A stretch of 39,096 nucleotides of DNA from assembly GCA_946535225.1 (NCBI GenBank), contig CAMNDJ010000011.1, positions 1-39,096 on the forward strand, written 5' to 3'. This DNA comes from an uncultured Lachnospiraceae bacterium (GTDB lineage: Bacteria; Bacillota; Clostridia; Lachnospirales; Lachnospiraceae). Both the position numbers and the translations under genes were made by a program. Every line of letters begins with the position of its first letter. The stretch's first letter is position 1. Of the stretch, positions 7,564 to 15,293 are shown one piece after another. The notes below the pieces were generated by a model, which had not been told where the DNA came from, searched no databases, and worked only from the letters and a program-made list of their open reading frames with translations.

Positions 7564-9399
7564 TTAGTAACTGCGTCTCTCAGAGAGGATGAGTGTCTGT
7601 ACGAGATACTCAAACTCCTCCTTATATTCATCATCCGTGATGTCCAGTTCTTCGAGCATATCCTTGACGTCTTCAAGTGTAGCATCACCCTTGTTATCCG
7701 AATCTGCAAGGATCTGTGCGAACTCTGCTACAGCTGATGCAAATACGAAGTCGTCCGAAGGATCATTATTGTAATCATCTTCATCTATAACTACATCAAA
7801 GAGATTGGACTTAGACTGGCCCGGCTCTTTATATCTTACTGAAAGTGTGGCATATTCGCCTTCGAATTCACTGCTTTGTCCCGAGCGTGAACTCATATTG
7901 CTTGCCTTATCCTCAGTTGCGCCCTTTTTGCCGTACTTAAGATTGATAGTGTTCTCTGCTCCTGCGGGAACTATCTCATAGAGTGCGATCACCTGGTGTC
8001 CGGCACCTATCTCGCCTGCATCCTTGGTATCATCGTTGAAATCCGTTGCAGCAAGCATTCTGTTCTCATAACCGATGAGTCTGTACGAGTTCACATATTC
8101 GGGATTGAATTCCACCTGAAGCTTTACATCATCGGCTACTGTCTCAAGCGTAGCGCTCATCTCTGATACGAGGACCTTCTTGGCTTCCATAAGAGAGTCG
8201 ATGTAATTGTAGTTGCCGTTACCGCAGTCAGCCAATGTCTCCATCTTATTGTCTTTGAGATTGCCGCTGCCAAAGCCGAGCACTGAGAGATATACGCCGC
8301 TCTTACGCTTCTTCTCGATGAACTTCTTAAGCTCCTCCTCGCTTGATATGCCTACATTGAGGTCTCCGTCGGTCGCAAGGATCACACGGTTGTTGCCGTC
8401 TTCTATGAAATTCTCTTCTGCCAGATCATACGCAAGCTTAAGTCCGCCTTCTCCGTTGGTGCTGCCGCCTGCCTGAAGGTCATCAAGCGCCTTTACGATC
8501 TTCTTCTTGCCTCTCTCATCGCCTTTAGCGCCTTCAAGTACCGTGTTCACGCCGCTTGCATATGTAACGATCGATACTCTGTCATTTTCGTTAAGCTCAG
8601 CCGTAAGTTCCTTGAAAGACTTCTGAAGCAGACCCAGTCTGTCTTCACCGAACATCGACCCTGATACGTCGATGAGGAATACCAGGTTAGTGGGCTTAGC
8701 TGATTCTCTCTCGATGGGCTTAGTCTTCATGCCGACCATAAGCAGCTTATGATCCGGATTCCAGGGGCATTCGCTCATCTCTTTTGAAAGACCGAACTTC
8801 TCGCCCTTCTTGGGGTTCTTTAGATTATACGTGAAGTAATTGATGAACTCCTCGGGTCTTACTGCATCAGGATCTATGTATTCGATCGGGTATCCGTCCA
8901 TTATCATTCTGCGCACATTGGCATAAGATGCAGTATCCACGTCAGCGGAAAAAGTTGACAGCGGCTCAGTTGCAACCGGTTTGAAGCCGTTTTCCTCTCC
9001 CTTGGTGTACTCTTCCGTGCCGGGGTAGTAATCATGACCAATATCCGGCTTACCGTATCTGTAATCAGGAGCAGCCTTAGCTGCAGATAAACTGTTATCT
9101 GCATATTCCACAGCATCGTATTCAGCGCTCTCTGCCATGGGTTCACTCTCAACACTGTAGTATGCTTCATCTGCCGCGGGTGCTTCCGCTGCCGTTGCAG
9201 CATCGCTTTCGTAGCTGCCTGACTGCTCGGCAGGTTCTACATACTCAGCTGCGGGTGCTTCTTCATAAGTCTCTGCTGCTGCCGTATCAGCTGAAGCGTC
9301 AGTTTGTCTGCTTCCGCATCCCGTAAGTCCGGATACAGCCATTGAAGCTGCGAGAACGATGACCATTGTCCTTGTTGCGAAAAGATTCTTCTTTAACAT
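7564..9399 (-). CDS. YfbK-like von Willebrand factor A lipoprotein
   Basis: This 611-residue secreted lipoprotein has a signal peptide with lipobox LTGC (C28). A low-complexity stretch at about 33-110 is rich in Ala, Glu, Asp and Tyr. The N-terminal YfbK-type region (about 115-235) contains FINYFTYNL and CPWNPDHKLLMVGM. A vWA domain starts near residue 238 with an intact metal-binding motif D244-x-S246-x-S248. A C-terminal domain like DUF3520 completes it. Length agrees with E. coli YfbK-type proteins (about 575). The metal site suggests protein or matrix binding at the outer face of the membrane; the partner is unknown. GGAGGAAA precedes ATG by six bases and can be masked by the leader at 9406-9496. 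Confidence 0.9.
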   Translation of the reverse strand: MLKKNLFATRTMVIVLAASMAVSGLTGCGSRQTDASADTAAAETYEEAPAAEYVEPAEQSGSYESDAATAAEAPAADEAYYSVESEPMAESAEYDAVEYADNSLSAAKAAPDYRYGKPDIGHDYYPGTEEYTKGEENGFKPVATEPLSTFSADVDTASYANVRRMIMDGYPIEYIDPDAVRPEEFINYFTYNLKNPKKGEKFGLSKEMSECPWNPDHKLLMVGMKTKPIERESAKPTNLVFLIDVSGSMFGEDRLGLLQKSFKELTAELNENDRVSIVTYASGVNTVLEGAKGDERGKKKIVKALDDLQAGGSTNGEGGLKLAYDLAEENFIEDGNNRVILATDGDLNVGISSEEELKKFIEKKRKSGVYLSVLGFGSGNLKDNKMETLADCGNGNYNYIDSLMEAKKVLVSEMSATLETVADDVKLQVEFNPEYVNSYRLIGYENRMLAATDFNDDTKDAGEIGAGHQVIALYEIVPAGAENTINLKYGKKGATEDKASNMSSRSGQSSEFEGEYATLSVRYKEPGQSKSNLFDVVIDEDDYNNDPSDDFVFASAVAEFAQILADSDNKGDATLEDVKDMLEELDITDDEYKEEFEYLVQTLILSERRSY

Positions 9400-9405
9400 A
9401 ATAAT

Positions 9406-9496
9406 TTCCTCCGTATATCACTTTGTGGCATCGGCGCCTTCCTTATCAGGATGTCCGACGCCTTGTTTTTAAGTATCTGTAATATATACGGAGGAA
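9406..9496 (-). promoter_or_regulatory. Leader that can sequester the ribosome binding site of the vWA lipoprotein
   Basis: The segment 9406-9418, which on the minus strand reads ATATACGGAGGAA and holds the Shine-Dalgarno sequence, is perfectly complementary over 13 bases to 9484-9496. Inside lies a second hairpin, 9427-9434 with 9455-9462 (seven Watson-Crick pairs and one G-U), itself capped by TCCT-GATA-AGGA. The arrangement is a closing helix over the start region and resembles a translational riboswitch or thermosensor. I do not recognise a known class. Confidence 0.6.
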
Positions 9497-9582
9497 CTTA
9501 TGGATATTTATGGAATTTTTTTTAAAATTTTTTCTGTATAGGATCGTAGCCGGGACTGAGTCCAAAAAGCCTTAGAATACGC

Positions 9583-10221
9583 TCATTCAGTCCAGATGTT
9601 AACGTTATGGATCCGGGTATACACTGTATAGATTAAGATAACGGCTAACGGGATCGCACTGCCGATACTGAGACTTATACCGTCTTCGCTCACCATTATA
9701 TTGAATATGGCATGGAATGTTACCGCAAAACAAAGTACCGCAAATGTTCCGACCATCCTCACCCATGTCTTGTCCCAAAGGAAGAACAGTCCGAGTGAGA
9801 CCATCATACCGCACAGAACATGCATGGCCCCTGTACCGAAGCCTCTTATCAGAAGGCTCACGATATCTGACGTTCCGTACGAGGTCAGATAACACACATT
9901 CTCAAATGTAGCAAACCCTACCGCGATAGAAATGATCCCGCTTATGGCTGCTTTCTTCTTCGGTTCAAATATCTGAAGATAAAATGCTGTCGGAAGGAAC
10001 TTAAGTATCTCTTCCACGGCAGGTGAGATCGAATGTGTCGCAGATACCGCATCCGTTCCCGATAAAACTGCGAAGTAACTGCTTATATATGCAGACATAA
10101 GACAGGTCGTCATTCCACAGAGCAGAAAAATCAATCCTCTTTTGTAACTTCCCTTTAGTCCGAGTATGGCCAGTATAAGGGGCGCCGCCAGACATACATA
10201 GGTATTCTCCATATAGGTCAT
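9583..10221 (-). CDS. PrsW-like intramembrane protease
   Basis: This 212-residue protein has about seven membrane segments. It carries the features of PrsW/CAAX-like metalloproteases: an acidic motif SPAVEEILKFLP, GFATFENVCYL, GAMHVLCGMM and FHAIFN. These supply the Glu and His residues that are thought to be catalytic. In B. subtilis PrsW makes the first cut in the anti-sigma factor RsiW. A transmembrane anti-sigma-like protein and two ECF sigma factors lie 1.4-4 kb upstream here, so a similar role is plausible but inferred. Its ATG overlaps the TGA of the preceding gene (ATGA), with AAGGAGG eight bases before it. Confidence 0.8.
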   Translation of the reverse strand: MTYMENTYVCLAAPLILAILGLKGSYKRGLIFLLCGMTTCLMSAYISSYFAVLSGTDAVSATHSISPAVEEILKFLPTAFYLQIFEPKKKAAISGIISIAVGFATFENVCYLTSYGTSDIVSLLIRGFGTGAMHVLCGMMVSLGLFFLWDKTWVRMVGTFAVLCFAVTFHAIFNIMVSEDGISLSIGSAIPLAVILIYTVYTRIHNVNIWTE

Positions 10222-10889
10222 GAGTCCACCTCCTTAGGCAGCACAATCAGATAGGCTGTAAAACTGAGCGTGGCCAGGAAATTGAACCAGAAATACGGGT
10301 TCGTTATCGTGTTGCCCGTAAAGAAGCAGGAAGCTGTCCACGCACCGTATTCTCCGATGCAGCTTATCAAAATGAGAATACTCAGATATATCACTCTTCT
10401 TTCGGAACCTTTATTATCGGTATCCCTCTTTATATTAAGCAGAACCCATATCACGTTATATAAGATCACACCCATGATAGCCGCATAAATGATATTGCTC
10501 AGTATCGCTCCGAAGCGCATATAATAAAGAGCCATGACAGCTGAGAATAAAGGACCCAATAGCGGAAGGAACCATTTAATGCCCACGCCTGATCTGAACT
10601 TAACCTCTACGATCTTATATCCGACACTCTCCAATTCTTCTCTGATCAAAATGAAAAGGAACATGAGTGCCGCATACCAGCTTAAGTCGGATACTACCGA
10701 TATCTGTGGAGTCTGTCCGAAATAGAAGATGCACGACTGCCAGTACAGATCTCCGGTCAGATAACTACCGAGAAAAAAAGAAACAAGCGCCCACCTCCGG
10801 CTCTTATAGACGAACATACGATAGAGTGATACGGTGACACAACAAATGAGTACTGCGATCTGTATCAAACCCTCAATATTTTCTACCAT
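10218..10889 (-). CDS. Seven-TM membrane protein of unknown function
   Basis: This 223-residue protein has about seven hydrophobic segments, short loops and a charged loop near residue 155 (NIKRDTDNKGSERR). It has no signature I recognise. It overlaps the PrsW-like gene by four bases (ATGA), which points to coupled translation and a shared job in the membrane. TGAGG precedes the ATG by about eight bases. Notable aromatic clusters (DLYWQSCIFYFG, TNPYFWFNF) lie near predicted membrane edges. It could be a sensor or a partner of the protease; nothing stronger can be said. Confidence 0.7.
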   Translation of the reverse strand: MVENIEGLIQIAVLICCVTVSLYRMFVYKSRRWALVSFFLGSYLTGDLYWQSCIFYFGQTPQISVVSDLSWYAALMFLFILIREELESVGYKIVEVKFRSGVGIKWFLPLLGPLFSAVMALYYMRFGAILSNIIYAAIMGVILYNVIWVLLNIKRDTDNKGSERRVIYLSILILISCIGEYGAWTASCFFTGNTITNPYFWFNFLATLSFTAYLIVLPKEVDS

Positions 10890-10991
10890 AGATAAAACCT
10901 CATAAGGTCATGATCTTTATATGAACGACCACTGTCATTCTCCCGAACTTTACTGTTTTATTTTACACTACAAAATGCCAATACACAAACA

Positions 10992-11019
10992 GCTCCCTAA
11001 CCGTTACCGGTTAAGGAGC
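10992..11019 (-). terminator. Hairpin after the sigma/anti-sigma operon
   Basis: On the minus strand GCTCCTTAACCG-GTAA-CGGTTAGGGAGC forms a 12-bp stem with one G-U pair, followed by TGTTTGTGT. The T-tract is imperfect, so termination may be partial. It stands about 60 bases after the stop of the small membrane protein gene. Confidence 0.6.
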
Positions 11020-11080
11020 CGCCGTATTCATATATATTTTCCCTTTACACCTATTAATATCCCTTGATCATGAGACGATC

Positions 11081-11407
11081 TTAAGTCTCGTCCGTACTGT
11101 CCGTGTCATGTCCCCGCATCCGAATGCACAACAGTGTTACAGCGACACCTGCCGCAAAAGCTATAACGGCAAACAACACATATCCGCCGGCATTCGTAAA
11201 CAACATCGACGAACCCGCGTATGAAGCATCTGTAACTTCCGCCGTCACAACTGCTCCCAACCTCTGCGCCCGGATCATCAGACCGATGAGACAGGACACA
11301 AGCACAAAGCTCATACTTCCCAATATCCCCTCGATCCTGCGTTCTCTCTTCTGCTTCAAGACCCCCATCTTCTTATGAAGTTCTTCTATTCTCTCCGCAT
11401 CTGTCAT
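11081..11407 (-). CDS. Small two-TM protein after the second sigma factor
   Basis: This 108-residue protein is read from ATG at 11407, where GGAAGAGACGG lies upstream. A frame from 11449 exists but has no ribosome binding site. The first 30 residues are charged and helical (AERIEELHKKMGVLKQKRERR). Two hydrophobic segments follow, at about residues 31-48 and 77-96, then a short acidic tail (GHDTDSTDET). I do not recognise a family. Its position right after the sigma-2 gene in the same direction suggests a membrane partner or regulator of that factor, as small membrane genes often follow ECF factors. That is inference. Confidence 0.65.
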   Translation of the reverse strand: MTDAERIEELHKKMGVLKQKRERRIEGILGSMSFVLVSCLIGLMIRAQRLGAVVTAEVTDASYAGSSMLFTNAGGYVLFAVIAFAAGVAVTLLCIRMRGHDTDSTDET

Positions 11408-11518
11408 AGACCGTCTCTTCCGATTCCCTTTCACGTTCGGAATAACCATGCATCGATCGATCGGCCTGTCATTGTCATTCCGAAACGTTTTATCGGGAAA
11501 TCTATTGATTCCTTTTAC

Positions 11519-11574
11519 ACTTTCATTTATATAGTGCCTTCTTAACTCAAAAAGTACTAACCAAAAATGAAAGT
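11519..11574. repeat. Inverted repeat between sigma-2 and the small membrane protein gene
   Basis: ACTTTCATTT (11519-11528) and AAATGAAAGT (11565-11574) are perfect 10-base inverted copies 36 bases apart. No T-run follows on either strand, so it does not look like a normal terminator. It may be an operator pair or an RNA stem. Confidence 0.4.
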
Positions 11575-11577
11575 TTT

Positions 11578-12216
11578 TTAATTATTTTTTTCATTCCTTT
11601 GCAATTCCGTTCTCAGAGCCGTCTTGCCATTGTTAAGAAGATTGTTGATCTTCTTCTTATTACACTTTAGTACTTCTGCAGCCTGGTCATAGCTTAACTC
11701 CATGCAGTATACCAGATACAGTGCCTCTTTGTATTGCGGCGCTATACGGTCCAAAGCACTTCTTACCTCTGCCGACCGCTCTTCCTTAAGCAGCATTTGC
11801 TCCGGATCGTTCATATCGACCTGCGAAGGGTTGGCCTCTGACAGGGCTTGTACGAGCATATTCTCATACATTACTCTTTCTGATGCCCCTGCCTCGTCCT
11901 CTCCTGCTTCGACATAAGCAACTTCATTTGCCCTGTATCTCTTCTTCCACAGTCGCGAAGCCTTGTTGCGTGCTGCCTTGAACAGATATGCTTTAAAGCC
12001 GCCTTCTCGGATCCGTGGTTTATTTATGAGAATGGCAGCAAAACTCTCAAGCATGATATCCTCAGCCGCATGGAAGTCATTGACCAATCCGTCCACATAC
12101 CCCGTGAGCATATCGGCATACCGAAGCATCAGTTCGTCTCCCGCCGAAGACTCGCCGCTTAGATACCTCTTATACAGTTCGTCATCCTTTTCCGTTCCTT
12201 TGCCCGGTCCTGACAT
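11578..12216 (-). CDS. ECF-type RNA polymerase sigma factor (sigma-2 of the operon)
   Basis: This 212-residue protein has region 2 at about 20-95 (FHAAEDIMLESFAAIL, FKAYLFKAARNKASRLWKK) and region 4 at about 148-205 (LDRIAPQYKEALYLVYCMELSYDQAAEVLKC as the helix-turn-helix entry, then NKKKINNLLNNGKTALR). A linker of about 45 residues joins them. It starts 12 bases after the stop of the anti-sigma-like gene and is the second sigma factor of the same operon. The C-terminus is charged (TELQRNEKNN). It would direct polymerase to a stress- or envelope-type regulon, which cannot be identified from this window. Confidence 0.88.
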   Translation of the reverse strand: MSGPGKGTEKDDELYKRYLSGESSAGDELMLRYADMLTGYVDGLVNDFHAAEDIMLESFAAILINKPRIREGGFKAYLFKAARNKASRLWKKRYRANEVAYVEAGEDEAGASERVMYENMLVQALSEANPSQVDMNDPEQMLLKEERSAEVRSALDRIAPQYKEALYLVYCMELSYDQAAEVLKCNKKKINNLLNNGKTALRTELQRNEKNN

Positions 12217-12228
12217 CAGTATCCATCC

Positions 12229-13263
12229 TTATTCAACGGTAAGAGTGATGCTCACATCCCCTTCTGATAACAGTTTCTCTATCTCTTTGTCACTTAAGCC
12301 GGTGATCCTTCCGAGTCTTGTATATGACCAGGTATTCGACCCGTAGAACACTACGAGTTGATCTCCCGAATACAATACGATATCTCCGGACTCAGTCTCT
12401 ATCCTCTCATCATCCGACGGAAGACTCAGACCCAAACTTCCGACCTGTTCAAACCCTCCGTACATCGACATATCTATGGTAAGAGGTCCCTCCGCTGCCA
12501 TATCCTTAAGCGCTCTGACAGAATCGTTGTCTTCCCACTCAACACCGATTTCCTTATCTCCGATCATCAAGATCATTTCCGTTCCCTCTTTCATGGATAT
12601 ATCCCCATCAGCTGCTTCAAAAGAAGCCGCTGCACCTGATTCAGCCTTCAGGGAATTCTTACCGTACTTTTCCGCCTCCCTAATGCTGTTATCCGCTGAC
12701 AGATCCGCCTCTGATGCATCTGATGATACCGGTGCCTGTGCAGCTTCTGCCATTGCCGGAGCTTCGTCAGCCGCCTCGTAAGCTTCATCCTCATATGCGG
12801 CACTGTCATCTGCCGCCTCTGCCATATCATATGTATCCGCCGCTTCTGCGGCAGCCTCATAAGCAACACCGCTGTCTGCGGCAGGTGCCGCATCAGCCAT
12901 CGGCGCAGCACTTTCAGAAGAACGTATTCCGCCCTTAGCCAAAAGCTGTACAAGTGCATATGCGACAAATACCAGAGCCACTGCAGCTGCAATCTGTCCT
13001 GCTCTCTTGGCGAACACTCCCCAGCGGATGACCTTACTGCCATTTTGGTTAACATAACTTCCGGCATCTTTTCGGTTTTCGTCCGCATTCACTGCCTGTC
13101 CTTCGGCTGCAGTCTCAGCCACTTCCGCAAACACTTGTCCCGTTGCATTCTCATTTACGGTCTTAGTATCAACAGCCTCTATCCCTGCTTCTATCCTGCT
13201 CCAGAGATCGGGAGTCTCGGACTCTATGTATTTTTTGTACTCTCTCTCAAAATCAGAAGGCAT
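12229..13263 (-). CDS. Transmembrane anti-sigma-like protein with cyclophilin-like domain
   Basis: This 344-residue protein has a cytoplasmic N-terminus beginning FEREYKKYIESETPDLWSRI, typical of anti-sigma partners coded just after ECF factors. One membrane segment lies at about residues 88-109. An outside stretch rich in Ala, Glu, Asp and Tyr spans about 115-220. The C-terminal domain (about 227-344) resembles the cyclophilin-like fold family seen as small stand-alone proteins: MIGDKEIGVEWEDNDSVRAL, LPLT-like GPLTIDMSMYGG, GDIVLYSGDQLVVFYG and WSYTRLGRI. ATG at 13263 has GGAGG seven bases upstream; it overlaps the sigma-1 gene by 11 bases. The role as signal-sensing anti-sigma factor is inferred from position and layout. 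Confidence 0.8.
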   Translation of the reverse strand: MPSDFEREYKKYIESETPDLWSRIEAGIEAVDTKTVNENATGQVFAEVAETAAEGQAVNADENRKDAGSYVNQNGSKVIRWGVFAKRAGQIAAAVALVFVAYALVQLLAKGGIRSSESAAPMADAAPAADSGVAYEAAAEAADTYDMAEAADDSAAYEDEAYEAADEAPAMAEAAQAPVSSDASEADLSADNSIREAEKYGKNSLKAESGAAASFEAADGDISMKEGTEMILMIGDKEIGVEWEDNDSVRALKDMAAEGPLTIDMSMYGGFEQVGSLGLSLPSDDERIETESGDIVLYSGDQLVVFYGSNTWSYTRLGRITGLSDKEIEKLLSEGDVSITLTVE

Positions 13264-13900
13264 AGCCACACCTCCTTAACTTCCCTATGGCTTCACGGTA
13301 TTTCCATGTCACCGTACCCATGGGTATCTTAAGCACCTCTGCGATCTCCGCAAAGGTCATATCAAGGGCAAACTTCATGTGTATGATCTGAGGTTCCGGC
13401 GGCTTAAGCTTAGACAGAGCCTCCTCCATCGCAACCTTGCCCACGGCCTCATTGGCAGTGATATCTGCGGAATCGGGCGCACCTGCACCGGTCGTATTTG
13501 CCGCATCTGATGAACCTGCCAAAGACCCTACTGCACCGGTGTTCGCCCCGGCCGTTATCATGTCTTCTGTATTATATACGTCTGAGTCCTCATATTTTTG
13601 TGGAAAAATATCTTCGATAAGAGATTCTCTTCCTTTTGAACGTAAGAAGTCGATCGACATATTGCGCGCGATAGTCGTGATATAGGTCTTGTAACCGTTA
13701 CCCGGCTTATACTTGTCGGCATTACGCCACAGACGGATAAAGAACTCACTTGTCACATCCTCGGCATCCTCCTTGGACTTAAGGATCCCCAGGACAAAAT
13801 GATATATATACGAACCGAGTGCCGTATATATCTCATGCAGTGCTTCCTTATCCCCTTCCTTTAACCTGCTCATGCACAGGTCGAATTCTCTGTCTTCCAT
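13253..13900 (-). CDS. ECF-type RNA polymerase sigma factor (sigma-1 of the operon)
   Basis: This 215-residue protein has region 2 at about 15-90 (KSKEDAEDVTSEFFIRLWRN, YKTYITTIARNMSIDFLR) and region 4 at about 158-212 (KLKPPEPQIIHMKFALDMTFAEIAEVL, PMGTVTWKYREAIGKL). The two are separated by an unusually long, low-complexity Ala/Gly/Thr/Ser linker at about residues 103-153. ATG at 13900 is preferred over GTG at 13906 because GAGAGG stands five bases before it. It begins 15 bases after the MATE gene and overlaps the anti-sigma-like gene, so it belongs to the long exporter operon. Confidence 0.88.
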   Translation of the reverse strand: MEDREFDLCMSRLKEGDKEALHEIYTALGSYIYHFVLGILKSKEDAEDVTSEFFIRLWRNADKYKPGNGYKTYITTIARNMSIDFLRSKGRESLIEDIFPQKYEDSDVYNTEDMITAGANTGAVGSLAGSSDAANTTGAGAPDSADITANEAVGKVAMEEALSKLKPPEPQIIHMKFALDMTFAEIAEVLKIPMGTVTWKYREAIGKLRRCGYAF

Positions 13901-13915
13901 AGACACCTCTCCCCG

Positions 13916-15280
13916 TCACAGAGCCCCGTCCGGGACTTTACTGATTATGTCCTTATTGATCTTAATAAGGAAGATCGTGGTCATAACAGCACTCATGATC
14001 TCCGCTATGGGGAATGACCACCATACATTATTGACGTTGCCCGACAGCGAGAGCAGATATGCTGCCGGTAAGAGCACAACGATCTGACGCATGATCGAAT
14101 TGATCATGCTGTATATTCCGTTACCCAGACTCTGGAATACAGAGCCTATCACTATACAATATGCCGCTATGGGAAAATGCAGCGCGATTATACGAAGCGC
14201 CGGCCGTCCCATTGACAGCATATGGTCGGATGCCGAGAACAGAGTAAATAACTGCCCGGGGAATACTTCGAACACAAACAGACCGAAAGCCATGATGCAT
14301 ACGGCAAATACTGCGGCCAGTTTGATCGTCCTTATCATCCTAAGCCTCTTCTCTGCTCCGTAGTTATATGCCACTATCGGCACCATGCCGTTGTTAAGAC
14401 CGAACACCGGCATAAATACAAAGCTCTGGAGTTTGAAGTATACTCCGAAGACCGCCACTGCGGTGGTCGAAAAGCCGGCCAGTATCTTATTCATCCCGTA
14501 TACCATAAGTGAACCTATGGACTGCATGACGATCGAAGGAAGACCTACGGAGTATATCCTCTTAATGACAGCCATATCCGGTCTGAAGCCCTTAAATGAG
14601 AGCGATACCTCATGATTGACCTTAAGATTGAACACACAGGCCAGTGTTCCCGCAACTATCTGCCCTATGACCGTAGCTATCGCTGCACCCGCGATCCCCA
14701 TCTTAGGAACGCCGAGCAGTCCGAATATGAGAATGGGATCCAATATAAGATTGACGATGGCTCCCGTTCCCTGGGTTATCATGTTATATATGGTCTTACC
14801 GGTAGACTGTAAGAGTCTTTCGAATATAATCTGTGAAAAAACTCCGAAGCTTAATGTAGTACAGATAGTCAGGTATGTCACGCCGTACTGCACGATACTC
14901 TCATTAGCCGTCTGCCCTCTGTAGAAGGGCTCGACCAATGTGAGTCCTATTATGAGGAATATGATGTAATTGACTGCCGACAAGAAGATGCCGTTGGTCG
15001 CCGATCTGTTGACAAGATCGAAGTCCTTCTCACCCAAGGACTTGGAAAGCATAGCATTGACACCGACACCCATACCTATACCCATAGCAAACATAAGTGA
15101 CTGAAGAGGAAATGCCATTGACACGGCGGTCAGAGCATCCTCTTCAATACGGGCGACGAATATCGAATCTACTATATTATAGAGTGCCTGCACTAACATC
15201 GAGCACATCATCGGCACTGACATGGACACCAAAAGCTTACCTATGGGCATGGTGCCCATCTTATTCTCTTCAACTGACAT
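13916..15280 (-). CDS. MATE-family multidrug/cation exporter
   Basis: This 454-residue protein has about 12 membrane segments and the two-fold MATE layout. It starts with GKLLVSMSVPMMCSMLVQALYNIVDSIFVARI, where the PMMCSMLVQALYN..VD..FV pattern is typical. The second half contains GLNNGMVPIVAYNYGAEK, the repeat of the family motif. MATE proteins exchange drugs or metabolites for H+ or Na+. It lies 13 bases after an ABC-2 permease gene, with AGGAG ten bases before its ATG, so it is co-transcribed with that exporter and with the sigma factor that follows. The substrate is unknown. Confidence 0.93.
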   Translation of the reverse strand: MSVEENKMGTMPIGKLLVSMSVPMMCSMLVQALYNIVDSIFVARIEEDALTAVSMAFPLQSLMFAMGIGMGVGVNAMLSKSLGEKDFDLVNRSATNGIFLSAVNYIIFLIIGLTLVEPFYRGQTANESIVQYGVTYLTICTTLSFGVFSQIIFERLLQSTGKTIYNMITQGTGAIVNLILDPILIFGLLGVPKMGIAGAAIATVIGQIVAGTLACVFNLKVNHEVSLSFKGFRPDMAVIKRIYSVGLPSIVMQSIGSLMVYGMNKILAGFSTTAVAVFGVYFKLQSFVFMPVFGLNNGMVPIVAYNYGAEKRLRMIRTIKLAAVFAVCIMAFGLFVFEVFPGQLFTLFSASDHMLSMGRPALRIIALHFPIAAYCIVIGSVFQSLGNGIYSMINSIMRQIVVLLPAAYLLSLSGNVNNVWWSFPIAEIMSAVMTTIFLIKINKDIISKVPDGAL

Positions 15281-15293
15281 AAACTGCTAACTC

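Noticed and set aside
9400-9582. Known c-di-GMP, fluoride or THF riboswitch before the vWA lipoprotein
   Set aside because: The sequence does not show the conserved core bases of these classes as far as I can recall.
12648-13088. 146-codon frame inside the anti-sigma-like gene
   Set aside because: It is the shifted frame of the Ala-rich stalk, rich in Arg, Met and His by codon shift.
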